Positions 43,492 to 52,519 of a stretch of DNA of 64,000 nt are shown in pieces. The position numbers were made by a program, and so were the translations under genes. Under the pieces are notes generated by a model, which did not search any database, was not told the origin of the DNA, and worked only from the letters and a program-made list of their open reading frames with translations. Each line of letters starts with the position of its first letter. The stretch's first letter is position 1. The DNA lies in contig CAVRXS010000005.1 of the NCBI GenBank assembly GCA_963725275.1, positions 846,944 through 910,943 on the forward strand, in the 5' to 3' direction. Origin of the DNA: Bog-756 sp963725275. GTDB lineage: Bacteria; Actinomycetota; Acidimicrobiia; Acidimicrobiales; RAAP-2.

Positions 43492-44691
43492 TCACGACAA
43501 CGTGGCAGAGCGGGGATCGAAGGCCCGGCTCTGGGTGTCAGGGCGCCGGTCGATCGGTTCCGCCACCTTGGCCACCTCCGGGCCGATTTCGGCCGCGATG
43601 CAGTCCAGACGATGGAGGTCGAAGCCGTACACCTTTGCGGCGTTGCCGCCGACCATCCTCGCCACCTCGTCCCGATCCATACCCGAGTAGGTGTTTGCCA
43701 GCGCCTCTCGCGTGAACGGAAACGTACCCTCCTCGTGCGGGAAGTCGCTGCCCCACATGATCTTGTCGACACCCACGAGGTCCCGGTCGACGGCGTCCTC
43801 ACGGTTCATGAAGCTCGCCCCGACCCAGCAGTTGGTTGCCCAGTACTCACTTGGTCTGCGGCCGAGGCGGAACGGGTCGATGAACGTGAGCGCACCGATG
43901 CGACCCTCGTCCTGTTTGGCCTGAATCTCGTCCATCGCCATCAGAGTGCCCGGGATCCACCTCGCACCGGCCTCGGCGACAACGAGCCTGAGGTCGGGGA
44001 AGCGGTCGAAGACCCCTCCCATGATGAGCGACCACACCGGGCGATGCGAGTAGAAACTGGCCTCCAAGACGAAGAGGGCCAACGTCGCTGGGAAGTAGCC
44101 CTCGGTCGGCGATCCGCCACCGCCGTGCACGTTGACGACCACTTCCCGCTCCTCGCAGGCACGCCACACCGGGTCGTACGCCGGCGAGTGAATCGGGTCG
44201 ATTCCACTCCCCGGGGGCAGGCCGGGCAACAGGACTCCGCCCATGAGACCGTGGTCGGCGATCCAGTTGACGTCGCGTACCGCCTCTGCCACGTCATTGA
44301 GAAGGATCTGGCCGATCCCGGCCCGGCGTCCCGGCACCTCGGTGCACCAATCGGCCAGCCAGCGGTTGTGGGCTCGGATGCCGGCGAGGCGCGGCTCGTA
44401 GTCGGCAGCCGGCGGGGTCGGGGTCACAAGGCCACTCATTGGGAAAAAGGGCGGGATTGTGTTCGGGTAGACGACTTCGCCCACGATGCCGTCCGCTTCG
44501 AGCGCCGCTTGGCGTACGCCGCTGTCCCAGTTGCGGTTTGCCTCGGGTGCCGTAAGGTCCCGGAACGGGTTCTCATAGCCCTCGATCCATCGGTCGAAGG
44601 CCTCGTGCCATCGCTCCTCGAGGTACGGTCGATAGTCAGCGAGGTTTGCACCTGCATGGCAGTCTGACGAGATGACGGTGTAACGATCCAT
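43492..44691 (-). CDS. Amidohydrolase-family (PF04909) protein, type B paralogue
   Basis: A 399-residue paralogue of the protein at 32813: ISSDCHAGANLADYRPYLE at the start, VVYPNTIPPFFP, RLAGIRAHNRWLADWC, RRAGIGQILLND, VNVHGGGGSPTEGY with the metal-type His, and MWGSDFPHEEGTF with the conserved Asp. Same expected chemistry (metal-dependent decarboxylation or hydrolysis, unknown substrate). It diverges from the CocE-type hydrolase; the 136-base gap is the likely shared promoter region. Confidence 0.88.
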   Translation of the reverse strand: MDRYTVISSDCHAGANLADYRPYLEERWHEAFDRWIEGYENPFRDLTAPEANRNWDSGVRQAALEADGIVGEVVYPNTIPPFFPMSGLVTPTPPAADYEPRLAGIRAHNRWLADWCTEVPGRRAGIGQILLNDVAEAVRDVNWIADHGLMGGVLLPGLPPGSGIDPIHSPAYDPVWRACEEREVVVNVHGGGGSPTEGYFPATLALFVLEASFYSHRPVWSLIMGGVFDRFPDLRLVVAEAGARWIPGTLMAMDEIQAKQDEGRIGALTFIDPFRLGRRPSEYWATNCWVGASFMNREDAVDRDLVGVDKIMWGSDFPHEEGTFPFTREALANTYSGMDRDEVARMVGGNAAKVYGFDLHRLDCIAAEIGPEVAKVAEPIDRRPDTQSRAFDPRSATLS

Positions 44692-44827
44692 GGCTTGGCC
44701 TCCGGGTGAGGCGAGATCGGGACGGCCCCGAGACCAGCCGGCCGGCGGGGTTCCAGATCAACGATACGTGACATAGAGTCGGATCCGTCGCCGGCTGCCG
44801 GGCGCGCCGTTGGCGCAGGAGGTTGTC

Positions 44828-46438
44828 ATGCGCGAGCGCACCAACGAAGTCGAGGTCGAGCGGGACGTCAAAGTCACCGTGTCGGACGGGACGGTGCTGC
44901 TCACCGACGTCTACCACCCGGTCGGCGTCAACGACGCCCCCACCATCCTCGAGCGCACGCCATACGGCAGAACCAACTTCGCATCGGCCATGGGCCAGGA
45001 GTTCGCCGCCCGCCGCTACCGGTACGTCCTGCAGGCGTGCCGGGGCACCGACGGGTCGGCTGGTGTCCACAGCTACTTCGCAGAAGCGCTGGACGGGCGA
45101 GACACCGCTGACTGGATCGGCTCCCAGACGTGGTTCAACGGGAGCATGGGCACCTTCGGCGCCAGCTACATGGGGTTCACCCAGTGGGCCCTGGCCTCGA
45201 CCAAGCCGCCGCACCTCAAGGCCATGGCCGTCGCGCTGTCGACATCGATGCGGGCCTACTCGTGGTATCCGGGAGGCTCGCTGGCTCTCGAGGTGATCAT
45301 CCCCTGGGACGTGGGCGCCACCCAGTTCAACAAGCGGACCGACGCCGTTCCCACCACCGACATCTCCCCGGAGGGCATCGAGCGGCGCATGGCCGAGCTG
45401 AGGGCGGGCTTCGACCATCTGCCTCTCGGTGAGGTGATCCACCGGCTCACCGGCGTCGACCTACAGCTCTACCGGGACCAGCTCGCTCATACCGACGCCG
45501 GTGACGGCTTCTGGGACCCGGTGAACTTCCGGTCCCTGCTCCCGGAATGGACAGTACCCACCCTCCTCGTCGACGGCTGGCACGACTACCCGCTGCCCGG
45601 TGTGCTGGAGGACTACGCCGTCCTGCGCGACGCGCCCGCACCCGTGCACCTGCGCATCGGCGCAGGGGGACACCTGGGTGGGGGCGGGGAGGGGGGCATG
45701 ACCGACGCCCCACTGGACTGGTTCGACACCTGGCTGCTCGGCCGGGAGGGGCTGCTCGACCCCACCCCGGTGAAGGTCCATATCCAGGGGGAAGGCGGGC
45801 GCTGGCGCGACCTGCGGGACTGGCCTCCTCAATCGGAGCCGACCCGCTGGTACCCCCATGCCGGCGGTCACCTGGCACGCTTCCCACCGACAGCGCCGTC
45901 AGACCCCGACTGGTACCGCTACGACCCCGCTGACCCGACGCCGTCGATGGGTGGCATCGGCATGCTTACCGGGGGCAGCGCCGACAACCGCCCACTGGAA
46001 GCCCGCTCCGACGTCCTGGTTTACACGTCCGACGTCCTGGACGAGGCCCTCGAGCTCATCGGTCCGGTGGAAGCGGAGCTTCGCGTCAGTTCGAGCTTGG
46101 ACCACACCGACTTCTTCGTCCGGGTCTGCGATGTGTTCCCAGACGGCCGGTCCGTCAACGTGTGCGACGGCCTGCAACGCTTCGACCCGGCGTCCATCCA
46201 GCGGAACCCGGACCAGACGTTCACAGCGGCGGTGGCCCTGTGGCCGGTAGGGCACACGTTCGCCCGTGGCCACCGACTGCGGGTCCAGATTTCGAGCGGC
46301 GCCCACCCCGTCTACGCCCGCAATCTCGGCACGGGAGAGCCGCCGATCACAGCCACCACCTTGCGGGCCGCCGACCAAGCCGTGCTTCACGAGCCGGGCC
46401 GGCTGTCCTGGGTAACACTGCCGCACTTCTCGGGCTGA
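44828..46438 (+). CDS. CocE/NonD-family hydrolase (X-Pro dipeptidyl-peptidase S15 type)
   Basis: A 536-residue protein from ATG 44828, which has GCAGGAGG five bases upstream. It has an N-terminal alpha/beta hydrolase: DVYHPVG, ILERTPYGR, the nucleophile elbow GTFGASYMGFTQW near residue 115, LLVDGWHDYPLPG with the acid, and HLGGGGEGG near the histidine. A C-terminal jelly-roll (about 330-536, SDVLDEALELIGPVEAELRV) completes the CocE/PepX_C architecture. Members cleave esters such as cocaine, or beta-lactam acyl groups. There is no signal peptide, so it is cytosolic. Probably an acyl or ester hydrolase working with the divergent amidohydrolase. Confidence 0.92.
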   Translation: MRERTNEVEVERDVKVTVSDGTVLLTDVYHPVGVNDAPTILERTPYGRTNFASAMGQEFAARRYRYVLQACRGTDGSAGVHSYFAEALDGRDTADWIGSQTWFNGSMGTFGASYMGFTQWALASTKPPHLKAMAVALSTSMRAYSWYPGGSLALEVIIPWDVGATQFNKRTDAVPTTDISPEGIERRMAELRAGFDHLPLGEVIHRLTGVDLQLYRDQLAHTDAGDGFWDPVNFRSLLPEWTVPTLLVDGWHDYPLPGVLEDYAVLRDAPAPVHLRIGAGGHLGGGGEGGMTDAPLDWFDTWLLGREGLLDPTPVKVHIQGEGGRWRDLRDWPPQSEPTRWYPHAGGHLARFPPTAPSDPDWYRYDPADPTPSMGGIGMLTGGSADNRPLEARSDVLVYTSDVLDEALELIGPVEAELRVSSSLDHTDFFVRVCDVFPDGRSVNVCDGLQRFDPASIQRNPDQTFTAAVALWPVGHTFARGHRLRVQISSGAHPVYARNLGTGEPPITATTLRAADQAVLHEPGRLSWVTLPHFSG

Positions 46439-46535
46439 GGTCCCGAGTTCCCAGGGATCGCCGAGACGGTGAAGGACGTCCTCTCGTCGAGGAATACCGG
46501 CGCCTCGGTATCCATCATTTCGACGCGTCACTCAC

Positions 46536-48393
46536 TCAGCGGCGCCGCAGCAGGTACATCGGGATCGTTTCGAACTCCTTCGCCGTGGTCACGCGGCCCA
46601 CGTATTCGGTCACAAACGGAGCGACGGGCTGACGGGAGAGCAACGCGGCAAATGCATCGGTCACATAGACCTCCCCCTCCGGCGTGCGCGGTTCGATGCG
46701 AGCCGCACGGGTGAGTTCGCGTCCCCAGTAGGTCGGCTTGTGGGTGATGGGGTCGGTCATCGGCATCACCGGGCCGGCATGCGCGCCGATGCGGAGCTCC
46801 AGATCCGTCGGAAGCCCGAGTTTCGCCAGGTCAATGCCGGCGAGACGCTCATGCAGCCCAAGCGCGCACTCCGCCGCTTCCGTTACATCCGAGAACACCG
46901 CAGCAATGGCGTCGCCCCAGGAATTGCGCCACAGGACGGTCTCACCGTGGTTGTCGAGCACTGCGCCCAGCGCTCCGAGGACGTCGTCGACGTACAGTGG
47001 GAGCTGTTCGTCGCGCAGTCGGGAGAACCCGTGTAGATCGGCGAAAAGGATGGCCCCGATGTGCCGGGTCGCCGGCTCTGGCATCGAGTTCCCAGGAGAG
47101 TGCGCGGGTGCGGGTAGCGCGATGACGTGCGTCGGGTGTCCACCGGCCCTCCAGACAGCCACATCGTGGGCTGTCCCGGCGAGTCCATTTTCCTTCTGCC
47201 TTGTCCCAGATCGCCAGCTGCTGGGCAGGAGCGTCGATGAACGCCGCTCGGTTCAAGGCGTGCCCCATCGCGATACGTCCGCCGTAACCGAACAGCTCGT
47301 CGTCGTCCATGAAGGACGAATCTGACGCGTGCACGACCGACTCGGCTCGTTCGAGGCAGGTCCGGAATCGATCGATCCATCGGGTACCTGCCGGACTGAC
47401 CGAGGTTCGCTCGAACCCGGCGGTGTCGAAGGGCAATACGACCTGCAGCGGTACTCCTTGGTCGAGGAGCGCCTCGGCGATCAGGATGTCCGCCCCCGAC
47501 GCCAGCGAACCGTACGCGAACCCGACCCGGTGCTGTGCGAGAAATGTGCGGATCTCGTGGTTCACGTGCGACTCGAGGTGGGGCGGAAAGCGCGCGGACA
47601 CACTCGTGGGGTCGATTCGATGACCGCAGTAGTGCAGGACGATCGGAGGACGAATGACGTCCAGCAATCCCATGTCGGTCGATGTGGCCTCACAGACAAG
47701 GCGGAGTTGACGCCGTGTCACAGCAAGTGTCGCGAAGTCGTCGCCGGCAACGGAGGCGGCTCGAATCAGGGTCCCTCGCGCGGTTTCCATGTCACCGAGG
47801 ATCAGCGCGGCCTCTGCTTCGGTCGCATCGGTCCAGTAGTCATGGGGTGCACCTGTAGATGCCGCGTTCACCAGGCTACGAGCCTGTTCGGTGAGGAGTC
47901 GCGATTTCTCGAGATCGCCGGCCAGGAGGTGCAATGTCGCCGCGTTGATGCGCGTGTAAAAGCGGCCATAGCGGTCGGCGATGGCTTCGTAGAGATCGGC
48001 AGCGTGTCGTAACAGGGCGAGGCGGTCGTCACCTTGCGTTGCCAAGGCATCTTGTTTGGCGAGCCTCGCTACAAGAGCGGCGGCATCCTCGCGGAGCTCG
48101 ATGGGGACTTCGCCGTCATCGTCGATCCTTGCGAGTAACGCTGCCGCCGCGGTGCGTGCACGTTCGCTTGCCCCAGCCCGTGCCAGTGCCAACGCAGCCA
48201 CGAACGCCGACTCCAGGCTCTCGGGATCGGCTGCGATGGCCGAGGCGGCTGCGTCATAGGCCATCAGGAAATCACCGCGCCCAAGCGCGGCGCGGGCAAT
48301 GGCAACGAGTGTGTCGGGCACTGGGTTCACCGTAGTGGGTGGGCATCGGAGGGAAGAGCCGGATGCGGGTGAAGGCATGGATTGTCGGTGCAA
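46536..48393 (-). pseudogene. TPR - SLOG-like - class III nucleotide cyclase protein, frameshifted once
   Basis: Two minus-strand frames make one protein of about 600 residues. Frame 1 (from 48393; GTG 48321 is a good alternative start) has a TPR-like helical region (LVAIARAALGRGDFLMAYDA onward), then a Rossmann-like SLOG module (HYCGHRID, VGFAYGSLASGADILIAEAL, GYGGRIAMGHAL). Frame 2 has GTAHDVAVWRAGG, then the cyclase domain: LFADLHGFSRL with the first metal Asp, WGDAIAAVFSD with the second, and LTRAARIEP. Removing one base from the AAAA run (plus strand TTTT, 47188-47191) joins them as KAEGNGLAGTAHDV. Likely a cytosolic cAMP- or cGMP-forming sensor, either recently broken or mis-sequenced. 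Confidence 0.8.
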
Positions 48394-48733
48394 GGGTCTG
48401 GGGGTCTGGCTACCATGGCGAACTTGGTATCGGTGCTTTCATCGGTGCTGCCGTTCCAGTCTCCGTGATTGAGTCGTCCACGTAGGAAACGATCGCCGAC
48501 GTTCACCCCGGCGTGAAGCGGCCTCCTGTTCGACTATCAGCAGACCACGTCTCCGGTTGTCGCGTCGCACCCTTCGGAGCCGCGTCGAGAGAAATGCACG
48601 CGCCGAATCCGGTTGCAGTCGGTGCGGTCCATCGTGTTTGGTTTAACCTCGGAGGCGCCGCACGCGACAGGGTGCGGCAAAGGTGGTCGCCCAGGCAGGC
48701 ACGCTGGACTGTCGACCTACGTCTGGAGGAACT
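48394..48733. other. Divergent intergenic region, no gene seen
   Basis: 340 bases between the cyclase-type gene and the lipoprotein gene. No promoter pair or conserved peptide was recognised with confidence. Confidence 0.4.
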
Positions 48734-49162
48734 GTGACTGTTCAACCCATCGCACGCCGCCTGGCGTTCGCGCTCCTGGTGGGCGGTGCGCTGATCATCA
48801 CCGGCTGTTCGAGCGCACCGTCGGCTGCGCCCACATCGCCGCCGCCGACGTCGGTTGCCTCGCCAGGCGCGAGCATCCCGTTCCACCTGGCCGACAACGC
48901 CCGCGCGGACGTTTCCACGACCCCATGCCGGCAGACGCCGGCGGGTTGGGTGCTCCACGGGACAGTGAAGAATTCAGCCAAAGAGCCCAAGCGATTCCAG
49001 ATCGTCGTCGATTTCGTCACCCACGTCGGGTCGACGGTACTGGCCACCACCGTCCTCAACGTTCCGACAGTGGCGCCCGGCGAGACCGCGAGCTGGGCCG
49101 CAACTGGAGCGCAAGGAAAGACGGACGTCGACTGTCTGGTCCGGTTGGCACAATCGATCTGA
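48734..49162 (+). CDS. Secreted lipoprotein with FxLYD-like domain
   Basis: A 142-residue protein from GTG 48734 (GGAGGA directly upstream); the longer frame from 48683 is not supported. It has a lipoprotein signal peptide with lipobox ITGC at about residue 24, then a Ser/Pro-rich linker and a single beta-sandwich domain (GWVLHGTVKNSAKEPKRFQI, then VPTVAPGETASW). This pattern is that of FxLYD/DUF3426-type domains found in envelope lipoproteins of actinobacteria. Two cysteines in the mature domain (TPC, DCLV) may pair. Function unknown. Convergent with the polytopic membrane protein gene. Confidence 0.72.
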   Translation: MTVQPIARRLAFALLVGGALIITGCSSAPSAAPTSPPPTSVASPGASIPFHLADNARADVSTTPCRQTPAGWVLHGTVKNSAKEPKRFQIVVDFVTHVGSTVLATTVLNVPTVAPGETASWAATGAQGKTDVDCLVRLAQSI

Positions 49163-49233
49163 AGTCTCACCGCAGCGGATGCGGGTGAGGGCCGGACCGG
49201 CGTGAACACGACTCCGAGGCATGAACTGCCTGT

Positions 49234-51291
49234 TCAGCGATCGACGAGTACCCGATCCGATCGTTCTCGATCCTGCGATCGCGTCCTTGACGGGTCGTCG
49301 TCACGGCGTGAGCCTGCTCGACCAGGGAAGGCCAGCCATCCCAGCACGCACAACTGAGCCACCAGGATCAACTCGTGTGACCACTTGCCCTGGACAGCGA
49401 AGTGCAGCCACCAGGTCAGCCAGATCGCGAGTCCGCAGGCGGACCCCAACCGCCACCACGGGAGCCGAGCCGCACTGACCGGCGCCAACGCCAATGTCGG
49501 AGCCAGGAAGTAGGGGAACAATTCTGGCTCGAACACCCTGAGGGCGAAGAGCATCGCCACGGTCCAGACGACCAGCGCAGCCCCTTGTCGTCGGCTTGAC
49601 GGGAGGAGCCGCGCCAGGACGATTGCCGCCGGGATGGCGGCGAGGGCTACCGCCGAACGGATGTATGCGGCCACCCCCGGATCGAGTCTCCAGGTGGGGC
49701 TGATATACCCGAACACGTCGTAGACCTTCTGGTGCAGAAGCTGTTGCAGGGTCGCGCTCGGATCTGCGATGACCGGAACAAGCAGGAAGAACACTGGCAC
49801 CGCGACGATAGGCCCGAGAGCGGTGAGCCACTGCCGGCGCTTGAGGAAGATGAAGGCGATCGGAACGGCCAAGAAGGCGAAGGGTTGGAAGGCGAGCGCG
49901 GCGCCCAGCCACCAGCCGGTAGCCCGCGGTCGATCTTCGAAGGCCGCTGCGATCCCGTAGAGCATCGCCCCCAAGGCGATGAGGTCCTCCGGGTGACCGC
50001 TCGACGGGATCGGGGGCAGCGTGATCGCCAGAACGCCGAGAACAGTCAGCCGGCGACGAATGCCGGTGACACCCATGCCGGTGAGCCACCGGTCGCATGC
50101 ACAGATCGGTAGGGCCATTCCACCCAGGAAGAGGGGTCCGGCCACCCAGTACGCCGTCGGGTACAGGACGGCACTCGGATACGGGAAGTGCAGGCCGAAG
50201 GCCAGTCGGGCGATCGGAGCAGTGACCACCTGTAGTGCAGGGGCCGTCTCGAGTGTGCGGTCGAGCACGTAGATGTGCCCGTAGCCACCGGCGAAGGTCG
50301 TGTAGGCCGCATCGGCCCAGTTCTGCCAGAAGTCTCCGAACGAAGCGACCCCGAACCATTCGCCGAACCCCCGGGTGACCGAGGACTCGAACATGGTGAA
50401 GGCCATGGCGCCGACGACCGCCACCACTGACACCGCGAGCGCCAGTTTTCGGCGGCCGAATGCCTCGGCAATTGCGACAAAGGGCCCTCGCCAGCTCCCT
50501 CGCCGGCGCGCGCACCCGACAATGCCTGCCGCAATTGCGGCCAGGAGGCACAACCAGACGAGGATCAATTCGAGATCGGCCCCGCCACCTGAGACCGGAA
50601 CGCCTCCCGACGGGAGAGCCTCGTATTGCAGATGCGCTGGGGGAACGGTCACGAGGGGGTCGATGCTCTTCTCCGATCGCGAGGTGACCTCGATGAGAGC
50701 AGCGACGTTCCCCCGGATGAACGCGGCTACCGCGGCGGCCTTGACAGATGCGCTCGGCCGGTATTCGCAACTTCCCGACGCCGAACCGGGGATTCCGGCA
50801 ATCCGGGTTGGCTTTCCGATCGGTACGCCGCCAGAGGACGAGCAAAGATCCGCGGCGTCTTCTATTGGGTTCGAGAGGCGGACCGTGGCCAGGGAGCTCG
50901 ACGAGACGAGTGTGATCAGCAAGCCGTACTGGTGGGTGACCCATTCCCATTGTGCAGCGGCCACATTCGTGTTCGCCGAATTGCCCGCCAGGCGCCGGGC
51001 GTTTCGACGCAAGGAGTCGACATACGACTGGCTGTTTGCTGCGGGAATCGCCTGCCAGTCCACGCCGGGGTTCTGCGTCATGAACGGCACGAGCAACGGA
51101 TCGCCGGCGGCCACGGCGCCGCAATCCGGCGGACAGCTGGGGACAGCGTCGGTGGTGGCAGCTGCTGGTGACGCTGTCGCCGTGATGAGCGCCAGCGGCA
51201 GGAGGGTCCCCGCCACGCACAGCACGGCCGTGAGCACACCCACGAATCGAATAGGTCGGCTCGTTGCGCCGGTCGGCTTGTACACCGCCAT
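49234..51291 (-). CDS. Polytopic membrane protein, GT-C (GT87/DUF2029)-like
   Basis: A 685-residue protein from ATG 51291; 27 further upstream codons are open but basic and unlikely. It has an N-terminal signal/membrane segment (IRFVGVLTAVLCVAGTLLPL), an extracytoplasmic region of about 190 residues with cysteines (CPPDCG), then about ten membrane helices from residue 250 on. Segments such as WADAAYTTFAGGYGHIYVLD, FGLHFPYPSAVLYPTAYW and PSSGHPEDLIALGAMLYG give the look of a GT-C-fold polyprenyl-phosphate-dependent mannosyltransferase. The assignment is by topology and general similarity, without a diagnostic motif. It may be an envelope glycan enzyme. Confidence 0.6.
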   Translation of the reverse strand: MAVYKPTGATSRPIRFVGVLTAVLCVAGTLLPLALITATASPAAATTDAVPSCPPDCGAVAAGDPLLVPFMTQNPGVDWQAIPAANSQSYVDSLRRNARRLAGNSANTNVAAAQWEWVTHQYGLLITLVSSSSLATVRLSNPIEDAADLCSSSGGVPIGKPTRIAGIPGSASGSCEYRPSASVKAAAVAAFIRGNVAALIEVTSRSEKSIDPLVTVPPAHLQYEALPSGGVPVSGGGADLELILVWLCLLAAIAAGIVGCARRRGSWRGPFVAIAEAFGRRKLALAVSVVAVVGAMAFTMFESSVTRGFGEWFGVASFGDFWQNWADAAYTTFAGGYGHIYVLDRTLETAPALQVVTAPIARLAFGLHFPYPSAVLYPTAYWVAGPLFLGGMALPICACDRWLTGMGVTGIRRRLTVLGVLAITLPPIPSSGHPEDLIALGAMLYGIAAAFEDRPRATGWWLGAALAFQPFAFLAVPIAFIFLKRRQWLTALGPIVAVPVFFLLVPVIADPSATLQQLLHQKVYDVFGYISPTWRLDPGVAAYIRSAVALAAIPAAIVLARLLPSSRRQGAALVVWTVAMLFALRVFEPELFPYFLAPTLALAPVSAARLPWWRLGSACGLAIWLTWWLHFAVQGKWSHELILVAQLCVLGWLAFPGRAGSRRDDDPSRTRSQDRERSDRVLVDR

Positions 51292-51555
51292 CCATCGCAC
51301 GCTATACCCGAGGCCGCAGCGATCGTCGAGGGTACGAGGTCGGGCACAGCGGGTGTCCAAATCCCTCAACAACTTCTTTTTGGGGATGCCAAGCTAGATC
51401 CGGTCGGGTAGGTTGCTTCCATCGTCGGGCACCCGCCCCAGCCGCCGGGTCGCGCAGACAGCTCGATGAGGGGGGATGTGGGTGCCTGTGGCACAGCGGG
51501 ACTGCGGACGGAGAGGTCCTCGTCATTCTGGCGGGGTCACCCTCGGGGTCCCGGG

Positions 51556-51891
51556 GTGACATTCGCCATCCAGAGAGAGCGAACCGCGGAGGGATTCTTC
51601 GTGCGATTGAGTGGGGATCTCAACGCGCGCATGGCCGTTGCCGTGGTCGAGGCGATCACCTCGACGCCCGATCTGTCGGTGGTCATCGATCTCACCGAAC
51701 TGACCTCGTTCGACGAGGAGGGATTGCGTTCCCTCGACGAGGCAAGCGATCGCCTTGCCCGTGACGGCAGGATCGTGACCATCGTCGGGGCCCGCGAGGA
51801 AGTGATGGGCGCCGCTCGATCGCCTGAGGCGACGCCGGCCAACGAGGCCGTCGACCGTCCACGACCCGGGGTCAGATCTGCCCGTCATTGA
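51556..51891 (+). CDS. STAS-domain protein (anti-sigma-factor-antagonist-like)
   Basis: About 111 residues from GTG 51556; ATG 51466 is an alternative that adds 30 low-complexity residues. It is a single STAS domain: TFAIQRERTAEGFFVRLSGD, VVIDLTELTSFDEEGLRSLD. In anti-sigma antagonists (SpoIIAA/RsbV) the DSSG motif holds the phosphorylated serine; here the equivalent is DEEG, so switching by serine phosphorylation is not expected, and Glu could mimic the phosphorylated state. Its last 20 bases overlap the 3' end of the opposite-strand response regulator. No anti-sigma factor or sigma gene lies nearby. Confidence 0.75.
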   Translation: MTFAIQRERTAEGFFVRLSGDLNARMAVAVVEAITSTPDLSVVIDLTELTSFDEEGLRSLDEASDRLARDGRIVTIVGAREEVMGAARSPEATPANEAVDRPRPGVRSARH

Positions 51892-52519
51892 GCAAGCCGA
51901 TAGCCGCGGATCGGTCGTTGACCTGGAGCTTGCGAAGGATTGCCGAAATATGGGAGCGCACAGTCGTGGCTGACACGAACAAGCGTTCGGCGATCTCAGC
52001 GGTCGTCGAACCCGAGCGCATCAGCTCCAACACGTCCCATTCACGTGGGGAAAGTAGGACGGCCCGATCGCTGGGCAGGTTGACCCGATAGCGCTCCCGA
52101 CCGCGAAACTCGTCGATCAGCCGAGCAACCAGATTGTCCGGGAGGCTCGCTTGACCGTTCATGACCCGGTCCAGTGCGTCGGGCAGTTCGCTCTCGTCCA
52201 TCCCCTTCAGCAAGTAGCCCTTTGCCCCTGCCCGCAAGGCATCGAAGAGATCGTTGTCGGTTCGGGAGACGGTCAGCATGACGACGGCCGTCTCGGGTAG
52301 ATCAGTTTTGATCTGGGCAGCGGCCGCGATGCCATTCCCGGGCATTCGGATGTCCAGCAGGCAGATGTCGGGCTTCTCGCTGCGTGCAGCTGCGACGGCG
52401 GCCGATGCGTCGGCAACGTCGGCGCAGACTTCGAACCGTCCGGAGTCCTCGAGCACCTTCCGGACCTCTGCGCGCGCCCGGACATAATCATCCGCGATGA
52501 GGACCCGGCATTTCGTCAT
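51872..52519 (-). CDS. NarL/LuxR-family response regulator
   Basis: A 215-residue two-domain regulator. The receiver (residues 1-120) has the acidic pair in LIADDY, the phosphorylatable Asp in CLLDIRMPG, a Thr in MLTVSRTD and Lys in GYLLKG. The C-terminal LuxR-type HTH (about 150-210) is LSPREWDVLELM then STTAEIAERLFVSATTVRSHIS. It overlaps the histidine kinase gene by four bases (ATGA), so the two form a two-component system. Targets are unknown; the divergent giant exported protein starts 150 bases beyond the kinase and is a natural candidate. Confidence 0.95.
   Translation of the reverse strand: MTKCRVLIADDYVRARAEVRKVLEDSGRFEVCADVADASAAVAAARSEKPDICLLDIRMPGNGIAAAAQIKTDLPETAVVMLTVSRTDNDLFDALRAGAKGYLLKGMDESELPDALDRVMNGQASLPDNLVARLIDEFRGRERYRVNLPSDRAVLLSPREWDVLELMRSGSTTAEIAERLFVSATTVRSHISAILRKLQVNDRSAAIGLLNDGQI

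Noticed and set aside
49301..51295. 664-codon minus-strand frame overlapping the polytopic membrane protein
   Set aside because: Out of frame with the protein that has clear membrane helices and a signal; its translation is arginine/proline-rich shadow sequence.
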